The position numbers and the translations under genes were made by a program. The notes beneath the pieces were generated by a model. It saw only the letters and a list, made by a program, of their open reading frames with translations. It was not told the origin of the DNA and made no database searches. Shown here piece after piece: positions 1 through 11,937 of a stretch of DNA of 64,000 nt. The DNA comes from Margaritispora aquatica (taxonomy: Eukaryota; Ascomycota; Leotiomycetes; Helotiales; Discinellaceae). The stretch's first letter is position 1. The number at the start of each line of letters is the position of its first letter. The DNA is taken from NCBI GenBank assembly GCA_007644065.1, contig VJWN01000006.1, positions 310,001 through 374,000 of the forward strand, written 5' to 3'.

Positions 1-1063
1 CAATTCTCATGATATCGGCCGTTTGCTCTTCCTTGACCAGAATCGAGAAAGGCTCCAGCTCAAACACAGCTGCCACTGGCTTCTGACACCGGCATACGAA
101 GCCGCCAAAATTCGCCGCTCCGATCCACTGGGACAATTTCATGCACCAGCTGCAGCAAAAATCTGCCCTTCACCTGCAACTGCAACATCTGCAAGCTGCA
201 AGCTGCACCCGTCAAGCTCACGCCTGTCCGTCATGCAAACCCAAACCCAATCAGACTCGCTCTTGACGCCTATAGGTGAGTGCCTGGCAAAGCCTATTTC
301 ACCACTTTCGCACCCCACCCCATTCCTGAGCTTGAGCTCTTCTCCAATTATCTCCCCTCGTGTTCCATCGGCTCGATGTCGTTGATTTCCAAAGCTTCTA
401 GAAGGTGTTGTGTGTTGTAACACTTCTTTCTGCCAGGCCATTTTTTTCCTTTTTGGTCCTTCCGGTTCGTGTTCCCTCGGGCTCGGGCTCAGGTATATGC
501 GCATGCACATAGCACATATGGTATGAAGAAGAAGAAGAAGAAGGAGAAGAAGAAAATGCGTTCCATTTTTATGTTCCATGTACACTCACTGATGGATGAG
601 GACTTTCATGTACGATGAGTTGCGAAATTTCTGCTTCAAAACCCTCGGTCCTACATGGCACGACATTTATCATGTTCCCACATTTGTGCTTTCGAAGCTG
701 TCGAAAACCCCTCGTGGTTGAACGTGCTGTTTCGCTGGCTATCTAGCCTTGCTACCCATATGATTACCATCCATTCATTGTCAAAATGATCCAAAACACA
801 AAGGTGATTGGTGTAAAGCATATCACCAAGTGGTCGCATGCGAGAGGCTCAATCAATACCGTCATACTTTGAATATTCAGGTGCATATGGACCGTGGGAT
901 GCAAACATTTCCCGACCCCGCACTAGTAGCAAGTCGCTTCTATTCTGACGAGGGGGTTGTGATATTACAATGGTATTGCTATGATATTGCTATTCACGGC
1001 TCGGAGATGAGACATTCAGAAAAAGCATGACCAACTACATTTGCTAATATTTTCATAGGCTAC
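1..1063. other. 5' flank without a supported gene
   Basis: Short open frames occur on both strands, but none has domain-like composition or a convincing exon structure. A GAA-rich purine tract lies at about 526-554. The last part probably holds the ATE1 promoter and 5' leader. Confidence 0.5.
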
Positions 1064-2839
1064 ATGAATGGTAGCTGTGGCTATTGTGGTAACAAATCTG
1101 GAAGTAAGTCAGGAAACCCCAAGACCATTACGTTTCACCAGAGACGACTTCCAGTACCATGCATCAAAGACAAGCACAACTGTGACTGTGACCTGAAAAT
1201 ATCAACTCGTTCAAATTTATCCCAAGTTATGTATTTACTTTTTACATCTAGGCTTCTCCTACTATGCCGCTTCCTCGTCATTGAGTCCTGAATTCTACCT
1301 TGCCCTCCTCGATCGAGGGTGGAGAAGATCCGGCACCACGCTCTACAAACCGGACCTGGCAGCATCATGCTGTCCCCATTACACAATCCGACTCAACTCC
1401 CACGAGTATCATGCGTCCAAGACCCAACGACAGACACTGAACCGGTTCAACCGACATATTCTCGGAGATGAGTACGCCAAAGAAGCAGCCAGGCTGCATC
1501 CCAAATCCCGCGAGGAGGCCAAAAAACGTAACGTCGACTTCGATTTAGTAGAGCGAGTCCACGAGCCCGAGAGCAAAACCATTGATGAAACCTCGCGACG
1601 CCCACCCGAGCCAGCCCACGAGCTAACCGTCACGCTGGAGCCGGCTGAGTTTACGGAGGAGAAATATGACTTGTTTGAGAATTACCAGCGGACGGTACAT
1701 CACGAGCCACCAGCGAAGATTAGTAGGACGAGCTTCAAGAGCTTTTTATGCATTTCGCCGTTGACGCGGGTGACGAGGACCGTGAATGGCAAAGACCGCA
1801 AATTGGGATGTAAGTCATCCGTCCCCGTCGATCACTCCCGAGATCCCGTTTCACTTGCCTGTTTGGTCGCGTGCCCTTTTTGCATTTCACATTTCACATG
1901 TTAAGATCTTACATCTTACACCTTACATCTTACATTTTACATTATGACCCCCATGGTTTTGAATTTGAATTTTCAAACTTGGCATGCGATAGTCCAAATC
2001 AAGTCAGAATGGTGGGCGATGGGCGATGGATGGTAGATTATAATTCTTAGTTGTGACACTGACTGTAATCAACAGCATACCACCAATGTTATCGCATCGA
2101 CGGCAAACTCATCGCCATCGGCGTCCTGGATCTCTTGCCCCAATGCGTCAGTGCCGTGTACTTCATGTACCACGACTCGGTGCACCAGCTCGCACTCGGT
2201 AAGGTGGGTGCTTTGCGAGAGATCGCGTTGGCAAAAGCAGAGGGCTACGGCTGGTGGTATGCTGGCTTCTACATCCACAGCTGTGCGAAGATGCGGTACA
2301 AGGGCGATTATGCACCACAGTATATCTTAGATCCCGAGTCTTATGGCTGGGATTTGTTGGACGATGCGGTGAAAAAGAGGTTGGATGCAAATAAGTATTT
2401 GAGTCTTTCAAGGGAGAGGGCTAGACTTGCAAATCCCTCTAAGCTGGAGGGAGGTTCATCTCCAGAAGCTGCTACAACCACCGAAGCGAAAGCAGAACCA
2501 AACCCATCAACAAACACATCACCAAGCGTCCACAACATCAGCGATTCCGATTCCGATTCCGACTACAACTCCGACTCTGACGGCGAAATACCGAACCCCC
2601 ACCTCCCTCTCTACGCGCGCGACATTCCGGGCATACTGACGAAATCCCAACTCCTGACCGAGCTGGATATCGATCGCATCAAGATCCGCTTACGCGGCAC
2701 CGAGGCCGAGACGGGCATGTTGGTCGGTTGGCAGCGGGTGGATATAGACGAGAAGAAGGGCGTCAAGGCGCTGGTTTTGGAGCTCGTTGCTGCGGTTGGT
2801 GTGGGGCTCGTGGAGAATATGAGGGTTGTTCTTGGTTGA
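1064..2839 (+). CDS. ATE1: Arginyl-tRNA--protein transferase (ATE1)
   Basis: Exons 1064-1103, 1252-1809 and 2076-2839 give 453 aa. ATE1 moves arginine from Arg-tRNA to N-terminal Asp/Glu (and oxidised Cys) of proteins, marking them for the Arg/N-degron pathway in cytosol and nucleus. The N-terminal ATE domain has CGYC at residues 5-8, the block DRGWRRSG near 33-40 and the CC pair at 52-53; in this family these cysteines bind a metal or Fe-S cluster. The C-terminal domain begins near residue 200 with SYHQCYRIDGKLIAIGVLDL, a family hallmark, followed by YHDSV and GYGWWYAGFYIHSC. An Asp/Ser-rich acidic stretch near residues 354-370 sits between conserved blocks and is probably a disordered insert. 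Intron 1 starts GTAAGT; intron 2 (266 nt) contains a run of TTACATC-like repeats. The 14-residue first exon is supported by the CGYC motif; an earlier start is possible but unsupported. Confidence 0.93.
1890..1944. repeat. TTACATCTTACA-type degenerate repeats in ATE1 intron 2
   Basis: About five imperfect units built on ttacatct/ttacattt lie in the 266-nt second intron of ATE1. It is simple-sequence expansion inside an intron, with no sign of function. Confidence 0.6.
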
Positions 2840-3163
2840 TGAGATGAGTGGGAGAGGTGAAGGGACGGAGCGAGGGAGATGGGAGGTGTGATGGAAGTGT
2901 AGATTTATTTTACGACTTACGAGTGATGCATGATGAGTGATGAGCTATGAGCGACGAGCTATGAGCTAGATAGACTTGTTGTGTGTGCTACCTATGCCGT
3001 GATGTTCGCTTGTATCTTTGGCAAATGGCAATCCTAAGGTATGAGAGGCGGATAGTGGACGGGAGACGGTAGACTGATCTACCTACTCTAACTTCAAAGT
3101 ATCAAGTACCAAGTATCAAGTTCTGACAAACAGTCCGGCATCGATATCGTAGCTAGTCGAGCG

Positions 3164-3375
<212 letters not shown>

Positions 3376-3767
3376 GATCTACCTCACCAAACAACAAAAC
3401 ACTGTGCCCACCTACCTACTTAGATACCTAGCTGCTGCTTCCACCTCCAAGTACTCGTATGTACCATGGGGGGAAAGAAAAGTAAAGTAAAGTGTGAGAA
3501 TGGAAGACACAATGCGATTCTGTATATTCGGCTCTCTTTCCTCTTTGTTATTTGTTTGTAGACTAAGCAAGCATCTTCGCGAGATGCTTAAAATCATTGC
3601 TCGAGTCCTCTAAGCCGTATTTGCGACCATGAGTGAGCTCAAGGTCCACAGCCATAACCCTAGGAACAGTGCTAGAGTGATCTATCTATACAAAGGTGAC
3701 GATAAGTCTTCTGAGAAACTCATGCAAAACCCATCAGCAAAAAAAACCATTATCCTCAAGTCAACTC

Positions 3768-5810
3768 TCAACCATCGACCTCCTCTCTGCTCCTCTTCCT
3801 CGCACCTGCACCCCCAGCACTTTCCGAAACCAAGATCCTCATCCTACTGACTTCTGCTTCAGCTCTCCCAGGCAGCACAGCCAACTTCCCATCCTCACCA
3901 ACCACCCAACCCTCTCTCCTCATCTTCGCCCACTCCTCTTTGATTGCATACCTGACCAACTCGCCCGCCGCATTGGCGTCTTCCTTACTATCGTGACCAC
4001 CTTTGCTTGCCTCGACATCTTCGCTTGCTGTGCCCTCAGCAACAGGAGCGCCAGCTTCGCCCATACCGCCGTGGATTTGGATGTCACGGCCTAGCAGCGA
4101 GCTCATGAGGGCTTTGAGGCCGTTTCGGAATGGTAGGCCTGCGCGATGTGGGAAGAGGAGAGCGGTGTCCACGATCGTGGGGTGGATGACTCGCATGGCG
4201 TTCAGATCGTTTTCTAGACCATGACCGATGAGTGGTGTGGACGGGGTGAGATATTTGAATAGTAGATCTCTGGCTACGGCTGGCGAGTTGACCATTTTCA
4301 ACTTTGATACGGGTGGTTTGCCAGCTGGAACTAGAGGTGTGCCTTCTGGAGAGGGTGTGAATGTGTATGGTAATGCGTTACCAAAGTCTTTGGGCCATAC
4401 TCCGGAATAGCGCGAGTTAAGATCTAGGATCAATCCAACAGGCTTAACTAGAACATCAAAAAGAGCAGTTCCTTCTGGCCAGCTCGTTGCAGTGAGACGA
4501 ATGAGTTCAAGGCCATAAGTAGTGTACCCCATTTCACCATCAACGCACACTGGTCTCTTCTCTACTTCCTTCCCATCCAAGGTAGGCGTGCACTCAAAAC
4601 CCAATACTGCAGCCAGCCTCTTCGGTTCTGAGATCTTAAAGACGTGATTTTCGCTCTTCGTGCACCCAGCTGTATCGGCAACACTCTCATTACAACACCG
4701 ATACCTCTTCTCCCTCTTGGAATTTGGTGGCTCATTTGGTCCTCGAGGCGGGAAGAATGAGCGGCCAGGATGGTAGGTACAAGCTCCCCCAGAAGCTAAA
4801 GCGCCATCACTCTCGCGTCGTTCGGGAAAGACTTGAAATCGAGACCGGCACCGATCGCACACTTCCCAACCTTTAGCGGCCTCAACACCTTTCTTTGCTG
4901 ACTCGATATCGGCTGCTGTTGGAGGAGCAATAACAAATCCTGCATGACCGAGAGTGGAGATGTGTGTCTGTAGTCGTTTCATAACCGATATCTCTTGCTC
5001 CAGAGACAAGCCTGTCTCGATGACCTTAACGGGCTCCACCTTCTTCACTACGACCTTGGGTACTTCTTTGGCTTTGACTGCAGCTAACTCCTTACTTCTT
5101 TCTTCAATCCAGGATTTAACATTCATGCGTTTATAGAACAAAATCTTGTTCTTCACTAGATTGGAGTAGATACTCGCTGACGCAGCAGCCTCCTCTTCCA
5201 TATCTAGAGCACAACTGATCAAAGCTTGGTCCGACAAAACAAGCTGCTCTTCCTTGTCTAAGGCATCTTTCTTGAGCTCGGTATTCAGGCGTACAAGTTG
5301 ATCATGAAGAGCCTTTACAAGACGATACCTCATGTCATGCTTGGCAGGAGCTGAGAACGTGAGGACACGGGGGTTCAGTCCTTCCTTTTTGTCAGGCGTT
5401 GCGACTTTGGCTGGAGTGCTGGTTGTAGCCTTGGGTAGAGATGTTGGAGCGACAGTCTGGGCTGGCGCTGCTTTGACCTGGACAGCTCTCTTGAGAGGTG
5501 GTGGTGATATAGGCCTGGAGGCAGCATAGCTAAGTGGTTTCGCATCGGGGTATGGTCGTGCGGGCGCAGAACTCTTTCTTAGCTGAGCATTTTGTATAGA
5601 TGAATCTTGCTTTCCATGATCATTGTCGATTCGCTGTCTCTTTCGTGGTGTTTCCTGATCCAGTTCAATATCAAAGTTGTCCGGAACAACGACCGTACTG
5701 TCTGCCGCATCCGTCTTCCCAGACTTGTGTTTGAAGATACATTGCGGAAGAATACAGGTCTCAGAGTAAGGACAGATTATCTCCGAGAAAAGACCTTTGG
5801 TAGTAAACAT
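3768..5810 (-). CDS. REX3: RNA exonuclease 3 (REX3/REXO family DEDD 3'-5' exonuclease)
   Basis: Single exon of 680 aa. REX-family enzymes trim 3' ends of structured RNAs; in yeast Rex3 matures RNase MRP RNA and acts redundantly on snRNAs. Residues 13-28 form a CX5CX4CX3H zinc finger (CPYSETCILPQCIFKH) typical of the N-terminus of this family. A long Pro/Ser/Lys-rich linker follows, then a Cys/His-rich module (CDRC..C..H...CC..C..H), then the DEDD exonuclease: VDGEMGYTTYGLELIRLT (motif I), HGLENDLNAMR (motif II) and GHDSKEDA (motif III). Motif I reads D-G-E where many relatives have D-C-E; both acidic ligands are kept. An in-frame ATG nine codons upstream (5837) exists, but MFTTKGLF at 5810 matches the usual family start. 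It converges on ATE1. Confidence 0.9.
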   Translation of the reverse strand: MFTTKGLFSEIICPYSETCILPQCIFKHKSGKTDAADSTVVVPDNFDIELDQETPRKRQRIDNDHGKQDSSIQNAQLRKSSAPARPYPDAKPLSYAASRPISPPPLKRAVQVKAAPAQTVAPTSLPKATTSTPAKVATPDKKEGLNPRVLTFSAPAKHDMRYRLVKALHDQLVRLNTELKKDALDKEEQLVLSDQALISCALDMEEEAAASASIYSNLVKNKILFYKRMNVKSWIEERSKELAAVKAKEVPKVVVKKVEPVKVIETGLSLEQEISVMKRLQTHISTLGHAGFVIAPPTAADIESAKKGVEAAKGWEVCDRCRSRFQVFPERRESDGALASGGACTYHPGRSFFPPRGPNEPPNSKREKRYRCCNESVADTAGCTKSENHVFKISEPKRLAAVLGFECTPTLDGKEVEKRPVCVDGEMGYTTYGLELIRLTATSWPEGTALFDVLVKPVGLILDLNSRYSGVWPKDFGNALPYTFTPSPEGTPLVPAGKPPVSKLKMVNSPAVARDLLFKYLTPSTPLIGHGLENDLNAMRVIHPTIVDTALLFPHRAGLPFRNGLKALMSSLLGRDIQIHGGMGEAGAPVAEGTASEDVEASKGGHDSKEDANAAGELVRYAIKEEWAKMRREGWVVGEDGKLAVLPGRAEAEVSRMRILVSESAGGAGARKRSREEVDG

Positions 5811-7184
5811 GTTTAAACCCAATGGTATGTGTTGCAACGTTGAGATTTATGATTCGCGAGGATGATGATATTGGGTCGTGTCACGTGGCGATTATGAAAA
5901 TGAGGTGAAGTTGTCGCGGCAGCAACAAGAGAAATAATGCAATTATTAGTCCTGGCTTATAGACCCATTGAAGAAGCTGAAACCAAGTTGATTCTTGCAA
6001 AGCAGTCTTTCGTCAGAAGCTTGCCTACGAAGGAGCTTGATGGCTGAAGCAGGGAGGAGCGACGCCAGGTAACTGAAATGATGTAACCTCGCCGGCAGAT
6101 GATCTTCATGTGCTCACAGGGCTGGTGTTTGGAAGACGAAGGAGGCTGTTTGAATAAAAGCAGGCAAAAAAGAGTTCTCTGACGTGTTAGACAGTGGTGA
6201 AATGGTGTCGAGGACTCTCAAATAGGCTGCTCCTACCAAGGCAGCTGTCCACCGTGAAGATTGGTGGCAAAGATTGGCTGACGGTTTCACAGAATTGTTC
6301 CTGCTTGCTCGAGAATGCTTATTGATGGTGTAGGCTTGAAAGCTTTCCAAGAGTTATGTTTTCATATGTGTTGAGAGTGTCTCGTCTTTGGAGTGTCGTT
6401 GGAGGTTGAACATCAACGAGATTAGCGAACGCTCGGAGCTACTTCAAGGGGCAACCAATCAAAATTTATAAGAACTTGAAATCGTGTCTAGGTATTCCTT
6501 CTGTATTATTGCATCTATACATCTTTGAATAAACAAATATCATGGTCCAAAATTACTTGGATTTGCTTCTCCTTTCAACACAGTTATTACCAAAATTTTA
6601 ACCATAGAGCTGAGACTGAAATCTCAACCCAACCTCAGTCTCAGACCTGCTTCTTTTAGGCCCCTCCTATATATATCTTTTACATTCTTGATCATCGCTG
6701 ATGAGGTTATGGCAAGTGCTACAAGTAAGTTGTCAATAATTAGACAAGCCAGTGATTAGAGTGTTGAGAGAGGAGAGCAATAAATGAAAGACAGGAAGGA
6801 GTATGAGCTACAAATAACTCCATACATCTAGCTATGTAGACCAAAGTAGGAAGAGTGTATCGAAAAGGACTTATTGGAAGTGAACTTGTTTCTGCCTATT
6901 TATTATTCTCCAGAAAAACATGACAGCTGGAATGATTTCTCACGTAGAGACCCAAGCTCTATGTTTCTCGAGCTATAGGGCCAGAAATTACCTCTGTAAA
7001 GCCCAAGTCTATGTTCAAATGAGTTCAAAATCCGATATATAATGCCCATTCATACATTAGTACCCAAGAACTCCAATACATTACCCAAGAGCGCCGCCCA
7101 ATCCAACCCACGCTCCACAAATATGCAAACATATCGAAGTCTCCCCTTTCCTTTCTACCCTCCCTCTCCTGCCCTCCTCCCCAC
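5811..7184. other. Intergenic, no supported gene
   Basis: A 1.4-kb stretch, AT-rich in its middle, with only short scattered open frames. The part next to 5810 should carry the REX3 promoter; the part before 7184 should hold the 3' UTR of the next minus-strand gene. No repeat or mobile element was recognised. Confidence 0.5.
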
Positions 7185-7969
7185 TCAAACCATCTCTCCA
7201 CTCAAAAGCCCATCATTCTCCCTCCACATCTTCTCCTCCAACTCCCTCTGCCTCTCCTCCTCCTCCCTCTCGGTCCCCTCAATAATATTATTAATATCCA
7301 GCACCTTTCCTCTGGCCTCAAACCCACTCTTGCCCACACCCGTATTAATCAGCGTTGGGCCCTTCTTGAGTCTCTCCTGCGCACTGCTGGCCTCCCCTCC
7401 ATCCGCGATGCGCTTCTGCTCCTCACGCTCTTTGCGCTCGCGCGCCCGCGCCGATTCAGCCTCCATGAGCTCGCGCTCTTGCTGTAATTTGCTTTTGCGC
7501 TCGCCCCAGCCTGAGCCGTCGCGGAGGTATGGATTTTGGCCAGAGTAGCCGATTATGCAGACGCGGCGGACGTCCTGTTGATCAATTGTGTCAGCTTCGT
7601 TCTCATAATGGGTGATTGTACGCTTCTCGAACCCTCTCCTTCCAAAACTGACTCTTTGCTACACGCAAAAAGAACGCCATAGGAAAAGTAGAAGAGATAA
7701 CTCACTTCCAGCGCGAGCAGAACATCGAACCTCTCCCTGACAAACTTGTACTCCCCCAAATCGAAATCCCTAATACCCTTCGTCCCATCGACTGTCCACC
7801 AAACAACCCGCAGGGTCCCCGCCTCGTGGAACTTCTCGACATCACCCGTCCATGCCGTCTTGAGCGTGGATTTGAGGGACGACCAATACGAATAGGCGTA
7901 CGATTCTTGCTCTTCGGGGTGCGAGTCGAAGAAGATGGCCGGCGAGCCGGGGTCGAGGGAGGATGGCAT
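7185..7969 (-). CDS. Uncharacterised small fungal protein with charged coiled-coil tail
   Basis: I do not recognise the family. Two exons, 7969-7706 and 7574-7185, are joined by a 131-nt intron (GTGAGT...CAACAG, phase 0) and give 217 aa. The N-terminal half (about residues 1-110) looks folded: MPSSLDPGSPAIFFDSHPEE, then aromatic-rich SYAYSYWSSLKSTLKTAWTG, then VVWWTVDGTKGIRDFDLGEY, then DVRRVCIIGYSGQNPYLRDG across the exon join. The C-terminal half is rich in Glu/Arg/Lys (ERELMEAESARARERKEREE and similar) and is probably a long helix or coiled coil. There is no signal peptide or membrane segment, so it is likely nuclear or cytosolic. The join is supported because both exons keep frame with no stop and both sites are consensus. 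Confidence 0.7.
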
Positions 7970-8385
7970 TTTGGTCTGAGTGAGGTAGGTAGATTATCGA
8001 GCGAGATCAATTGGGATTGTAGATCAGATCTGGGAATATGGGTAGTAGTTCTGTACAAGGGAGCGAAGGCTAGTGGGATAGGTGTGCGATTGGTAATAAT
8101 GCTAGGTGAGGTATTTACACAAAAGCACGAAAGTTGTCGGGGTGCATGAAATTGAGTGATAAAGATTCCGAGGATAATCTGAACGTCACAATCGCGACGA
8201 GCCGCACTTCCAACCGAAGATACCCTTGGGGAGGGCTAGAGTACCCATATATCTTCCACAATGCCCAACTAATATCCTATTGTCTCGTTTACATTATTGG
8301 TTTTGTCTACCAGATTCAAGAGGAAAGCGAGTTTTTATAGTCTCATCAGAGTTTGCTTTGATTGAGTCAACAGCCCAAGTACCAC
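7970..8385. other. Intergenic between two minus-strand genes
   Basis: 416 bp that must hold the promoter of the gene ending at 7185 and the 3' UTR of RIX7. No other feature was seen. Confidence 0.5.
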
Positions 8386-10785
8386 CTACATACCCCTCTC
8401 CTTCAACTTCCGATACTTTCCAGCATCTTTAACACTAGCCCTCACCTTTCCTAGTGCAACCTCCCAATCACCCGTAAGGATACTGATCTCCTCTTCTTCC
8501 CCACCAACCTCACCAGCTCTCGCTCTCGCCATTTCCCTATCAATGGCAGCAAAACCAGCCTCTTTGTGTAAGTTACCCAAGTCAGCACCACTGTACCCAG
8601 TACACCTAACATCCCTCGCAATGCGCTCTAAGCTCTCGATATCTTGTTCCGTGGCCCATGAAATAGCATTCTTGTACAATGCTCTCAGGATCTCAACTCT
8701 CTCATCTGGGGTAGGTAGATCCACAAAGACGGATGTGCCGAGACGGCCAGGACGTAACATGGCTGGATCAATCATGTCTGGTCTGTTTGTCGCCGCAACG
8801 ACATAGATTCCAGCTCTGTTGCTCAAGCCGTCAAGTTCTGTGAGAAGAGTGTTGACGACTTTGCTGCTGGCTTCTGACAAAGAGTCTTCTCTCTTCGGTA
8901 CCAACGCATCCAGTTCGTCGAAGAACAGAATACAAGGCACAGAAGAACGAGCACGTTCGAAAACTTGACGGACTGCTCTTTCGGACTCACCAACGTACTT
9001 GTTGAGGAGTTCCGGTCCTTTGATAGATATGAAATTCGCTTTAGACTCGTTTGCAACGGCCTTTGCAAGAAGTGTCTTTCCGCAACCTGGAGGTCCCCAG
9101 AGCAGTACACCAGTAGGTGCTGTGATACCAACTCTTGCAAACAGCTCTGGTCGCTTAATAGGCTCAACAATGGCCATTTCGAGCTGTTTCCGGACCTCAT
9201 GCAAGGCTCCAATATGTGCCCAAGTAGTATCTGGAATCGTAGCAAAGCCCTCTCGTTTTGCAGAGGGTTGGACTTTGGGGACTGCAGCTAAGAAATCATT
9301 GTATGTGATGGAAAAGTCGCCATCAGGTAACGGCTCGCCGGCATGACTGACCAAAGACCGTAATATCGTCAGCGCTGGTGGTGTTGTTGGTTCAACCGGA
9401 GGCTCTTCCTCGTCAATGTCCATAGCAGTGGCACTTCTTCTCTTTAATGCTTCCATCATTCGCTTCATTGCCTCCGTGCCAGCAACTGAGACAACATCAT
9501 TCAGATCTGCACCCACAAACCCAGGTGTTCTTTTCGCAAGTGTACGATAGTCAAAATCCTCAGGTAGAGTCAGCTTCATAGTCAAAGCCTTCAAAATCTT
9601 CTCTCTCGCCAGCTCGTTCGGGACACCAAGATTAATCTCCTTGTTAAAACGCCCTGCTCTCCTTAAAGCAGGATCCAGGCTATCCGGTCGATTCGTAGCT
9701 GCAATAATAATAACAGGCTTGCCACCCGTCTTTTCAAGTGCCATATCGTCCATGCAAGTGAGCATCTGAGCAACGATTCTCTTCTCCATCTCCCTCTGAG
9801 CACTCTCTCTCTTCCCCATGATAACATCGATTTCATCGATAAACACCAAACAGGGAGCCATACGCTTCGCTTCATCAAACACATCTCGAATCTTCTTCTC
9901 GGACTCTCCAGACATACCAGCTACCAGAGACGGTGCCGAGAGTGGGATAAAGGAGACCCCAATCTCGGCCGCAAAAGCATTCGCAATCATCGTCTTTCCA
10001 CAGCCAGGTGGTCCATGAAGAAGCACACCTCGAGGTGGCTGGATGCCAGTTCGGATGTACGTATCTGGATACAGCATAGGCATGGCAACGAGCTCGTTCA
10101 GCTCCTCGATAACGTTCTCCACACCTCCCAGATTCTCAAGTGAGATGTCGGTCGGTGGTGACCTATCGACATCCTTCTTAGGCTCTGCTTTCCGACGCTT
10201 GAGCTTCGGTTCTCCGTTCGCCTGTCTCTCTGCTTTTGCAGGAGACTCAATCGGTGCCTGCGCCTGAATTGGTAGCACAGGCGTAGAACTCCCATTGACA
10301 GGAGGTGTCCCAGCTCTCGAAGTCATGCCTGTAGCAGGGGCTTTAGCCCAATTCTTCAGATAGCTTCGGTTCACTATATTGTGTTCCTACTCACATTAGA
10401 TCTTATTCTCACCCAAATAATTCTTACTACAAACCTTAACCACAGGGGCTGGCTCCTCCAATCCCTCAAAATCTCCGTCTAAAGAATCGCTATCATCACG
10501 CTCTTGCTCCATAACAGCCAAGACACGGTCAATAGAATCTTCAAGCTTGTTCTTTGGCCTCCTCTTTAGGCTCGAGTTCGAAGACTTGATACTTTCATAC
10601 ACCATGGTAACAGTCAATTTTTTGCCTCCATTGGCAAGCTGTGATTGCTCTTCCGCTACTTTGCTCACAACTTGGTAAATCTACACATTGTCAGAAGTGC
10701 CCTCACATTACCACTTGAATGGTAAACTCACCTCACGGTCCAAGCTCTGCGTTAAAGACGTCCTCAATCCCCTTGAGGGCTTCAT
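8386..10785 (-). CDS. RIX7: Ribosome biogenesis AAA-ATPase RIX7 (NVL-like)
   Basis: Exons 10785-10732, 10680-10428 and 10373-8386 give 764 aa. RIX7 is a nucleolar/nuclear double-ring AAA-ATPase that strips assembly factors (Nsa1 in yeast) from pre-60S particles. Exon 1 encodes [18 protein letters not shown], and exon 2 continues [11 protein letters not shown], matching the short N-terminal helical domain of the family. A basic stretch, [11 protein letters not shown], is a likely nuclear signal. D1 has GPPGCGKT near residue 223 and FIDEID; D2 has GPPGCGKT near 525 and FFDELD, with arginine-finger regions and a GADL helix in both. The second intron (A|GTAAGAA...TATAG|TG, with TCTAATG as branch site) creates the ATG codon of MNRSYLKNW across the join. 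It shares a 366-bp divergent promoter with VPS20. Confidence 0.94.
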
Positions 10786-11151
10786 AATTAAACTTGGGAT
10801 GAATGGAGGCTCAATGATTCACGATTCGTGACATTTCAAAATTCTGATATTTGATGCCCCAGAAAAAAATTAATCGGGCACGGCGATTCAGGGATCCAAA
10901 CCCCGGCCCCCGCCATCACCGCTCTATCGATAAGGTATCCAATCAGTAATGCAAGGGTCTAACATCGCCGCCTTGAAACCGATACCGCCCTGGCACACGA
11001 GCAAGCCTCATGACGACCAACCACTCCAAGTACCTCTCAGTTCTTCAACAACATGTCTCAAGCTCCCCTCATCATCCGCAACCCTAGGACCAGACCTTGA
11101 CTTTCCTGAATATCACATCTTCAAGATTGAATATATAATATAATTGTAGCC
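10786..11151. promoter_or_regulatory. Bidirectional promoter between RIX7 and VPS20
   Basis: The start codons of two divergent genes are 366 bp apart, so this region must serve both. It contains a GC-rich core (ccccggcccccgcc, near 10900) beside the palindrome-like ctatcgataag near 10924. No specific factor site can be assigned from the sequence. Confidence 0.55.
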
Positions 11152-11937
11152 ATGGGAAACAATGGCAGCAAGATATCCGCACAGGATAAGTGCGTCCCTC
11201 CCTCAATCCCCCATCCTCAGTACAAAACCAGACACTAACTCCTTCCCCTTCTCCCAAACAGAGCAATACTCGATATGAAAAACCAACGCGACCGCCTACA
11301 CCAATACCAACGACGAATAACGGTGCTCACGAACCGAGAGAAAGAGATCGCCGTCGCGCTGCTCGCACAAGGCGACAAGCCGCGGGCGCTGCTTGCCTTA
11401 CGGAGGAAGAAGTACCAGGAAACACTCTTAGCAAGAACAGACGCCCAGCTGGAGCAGCTGGAGAAATTGACAAGTAGTGTGGAGTTTGCGCTGGTGCAGA
11501 AGGATGTGGTATTTGGGCTACAACAGGGCACGAACGTTTTGAAGGAGATTCATCGCGAGATGGGAGGCATAGAGCATGTTGAGAAGCTGATGGGGGAGAC
11601 GGCGGAGGCGGTGGCTTATCAGCAGGTATGCTTATGGGGGTTTTTTTCTTCTGATTCTAGGATCCCGGAAAGATGGTCTAAATGGCTGATTACAGGTCAT
11701 CAGAGGGTGGGTGCGTAAAGGAATATAACTAATATTTTACAGGAAGTAAGTGACATGCTCGGAGGGCGGATATCAAATCAAGATGAAGACGAAGTGGAGG
11801 ATGAGTTGGAAGCTTTGGAGGCAGAGATGAATGGTGTTCCTTTACCAGAGGCACCAAAGGGGGAATTGATTAGGAAGGAGAGGGCAAAAGAGAGGCAGCG
11901 GGAGCAAGAAGAGCAGCGAACAGCTATGCTAGCCTAG
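11152..11937 (+). CDS. VPS20: ESCRT-III subunit VPS20 (CHMP6-like)
   Basis: Exons 11152-11189, 11262-11625 and 11743-11937 give 198 aa. VPS20 links ESCRT-II to ESCRT-III and starts SNF7 polymerisation on endosomes during multivesicular body formation. The protein begins MGNNGSKIS, a clear N-myristoylation site at Gly2 that is the family mark. The basic SNF7 core follows (AILDMKNQRDRLHQYQ, ALLALRRKKYQE), then helices with EMGGIEHVEKLM. The C-terminus is acidic (DEDEVEDELEALEAEM) and ends in a Glu/Arg-rich helix. Intron 2 contains a CTAATATTTTACAG 3' site. Both introns keep frame. Length is close to the family norm. Confidence 0.93.

Noticed and set aside
139..585. 148-codon minus-strand frame with a poly-Leu stretch
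   Set aside because: The Leu run is the GAA-rich tract read on the other strand; no motif and no partner exons.
5811..5837. Upstream ATG of REX3 at 5837
   Set aside because: It adds nine residues before MFTTKGLF, which already matches the usual start of the family; kept only as an alternative.
7600..7660. Possible tRNA B box (GGTTCGAGAAG on the minus strand)
   Set aside because: It lacks the CC of the B-box consensus, no A box or cloverleaf can be built, and it lies in an intron.
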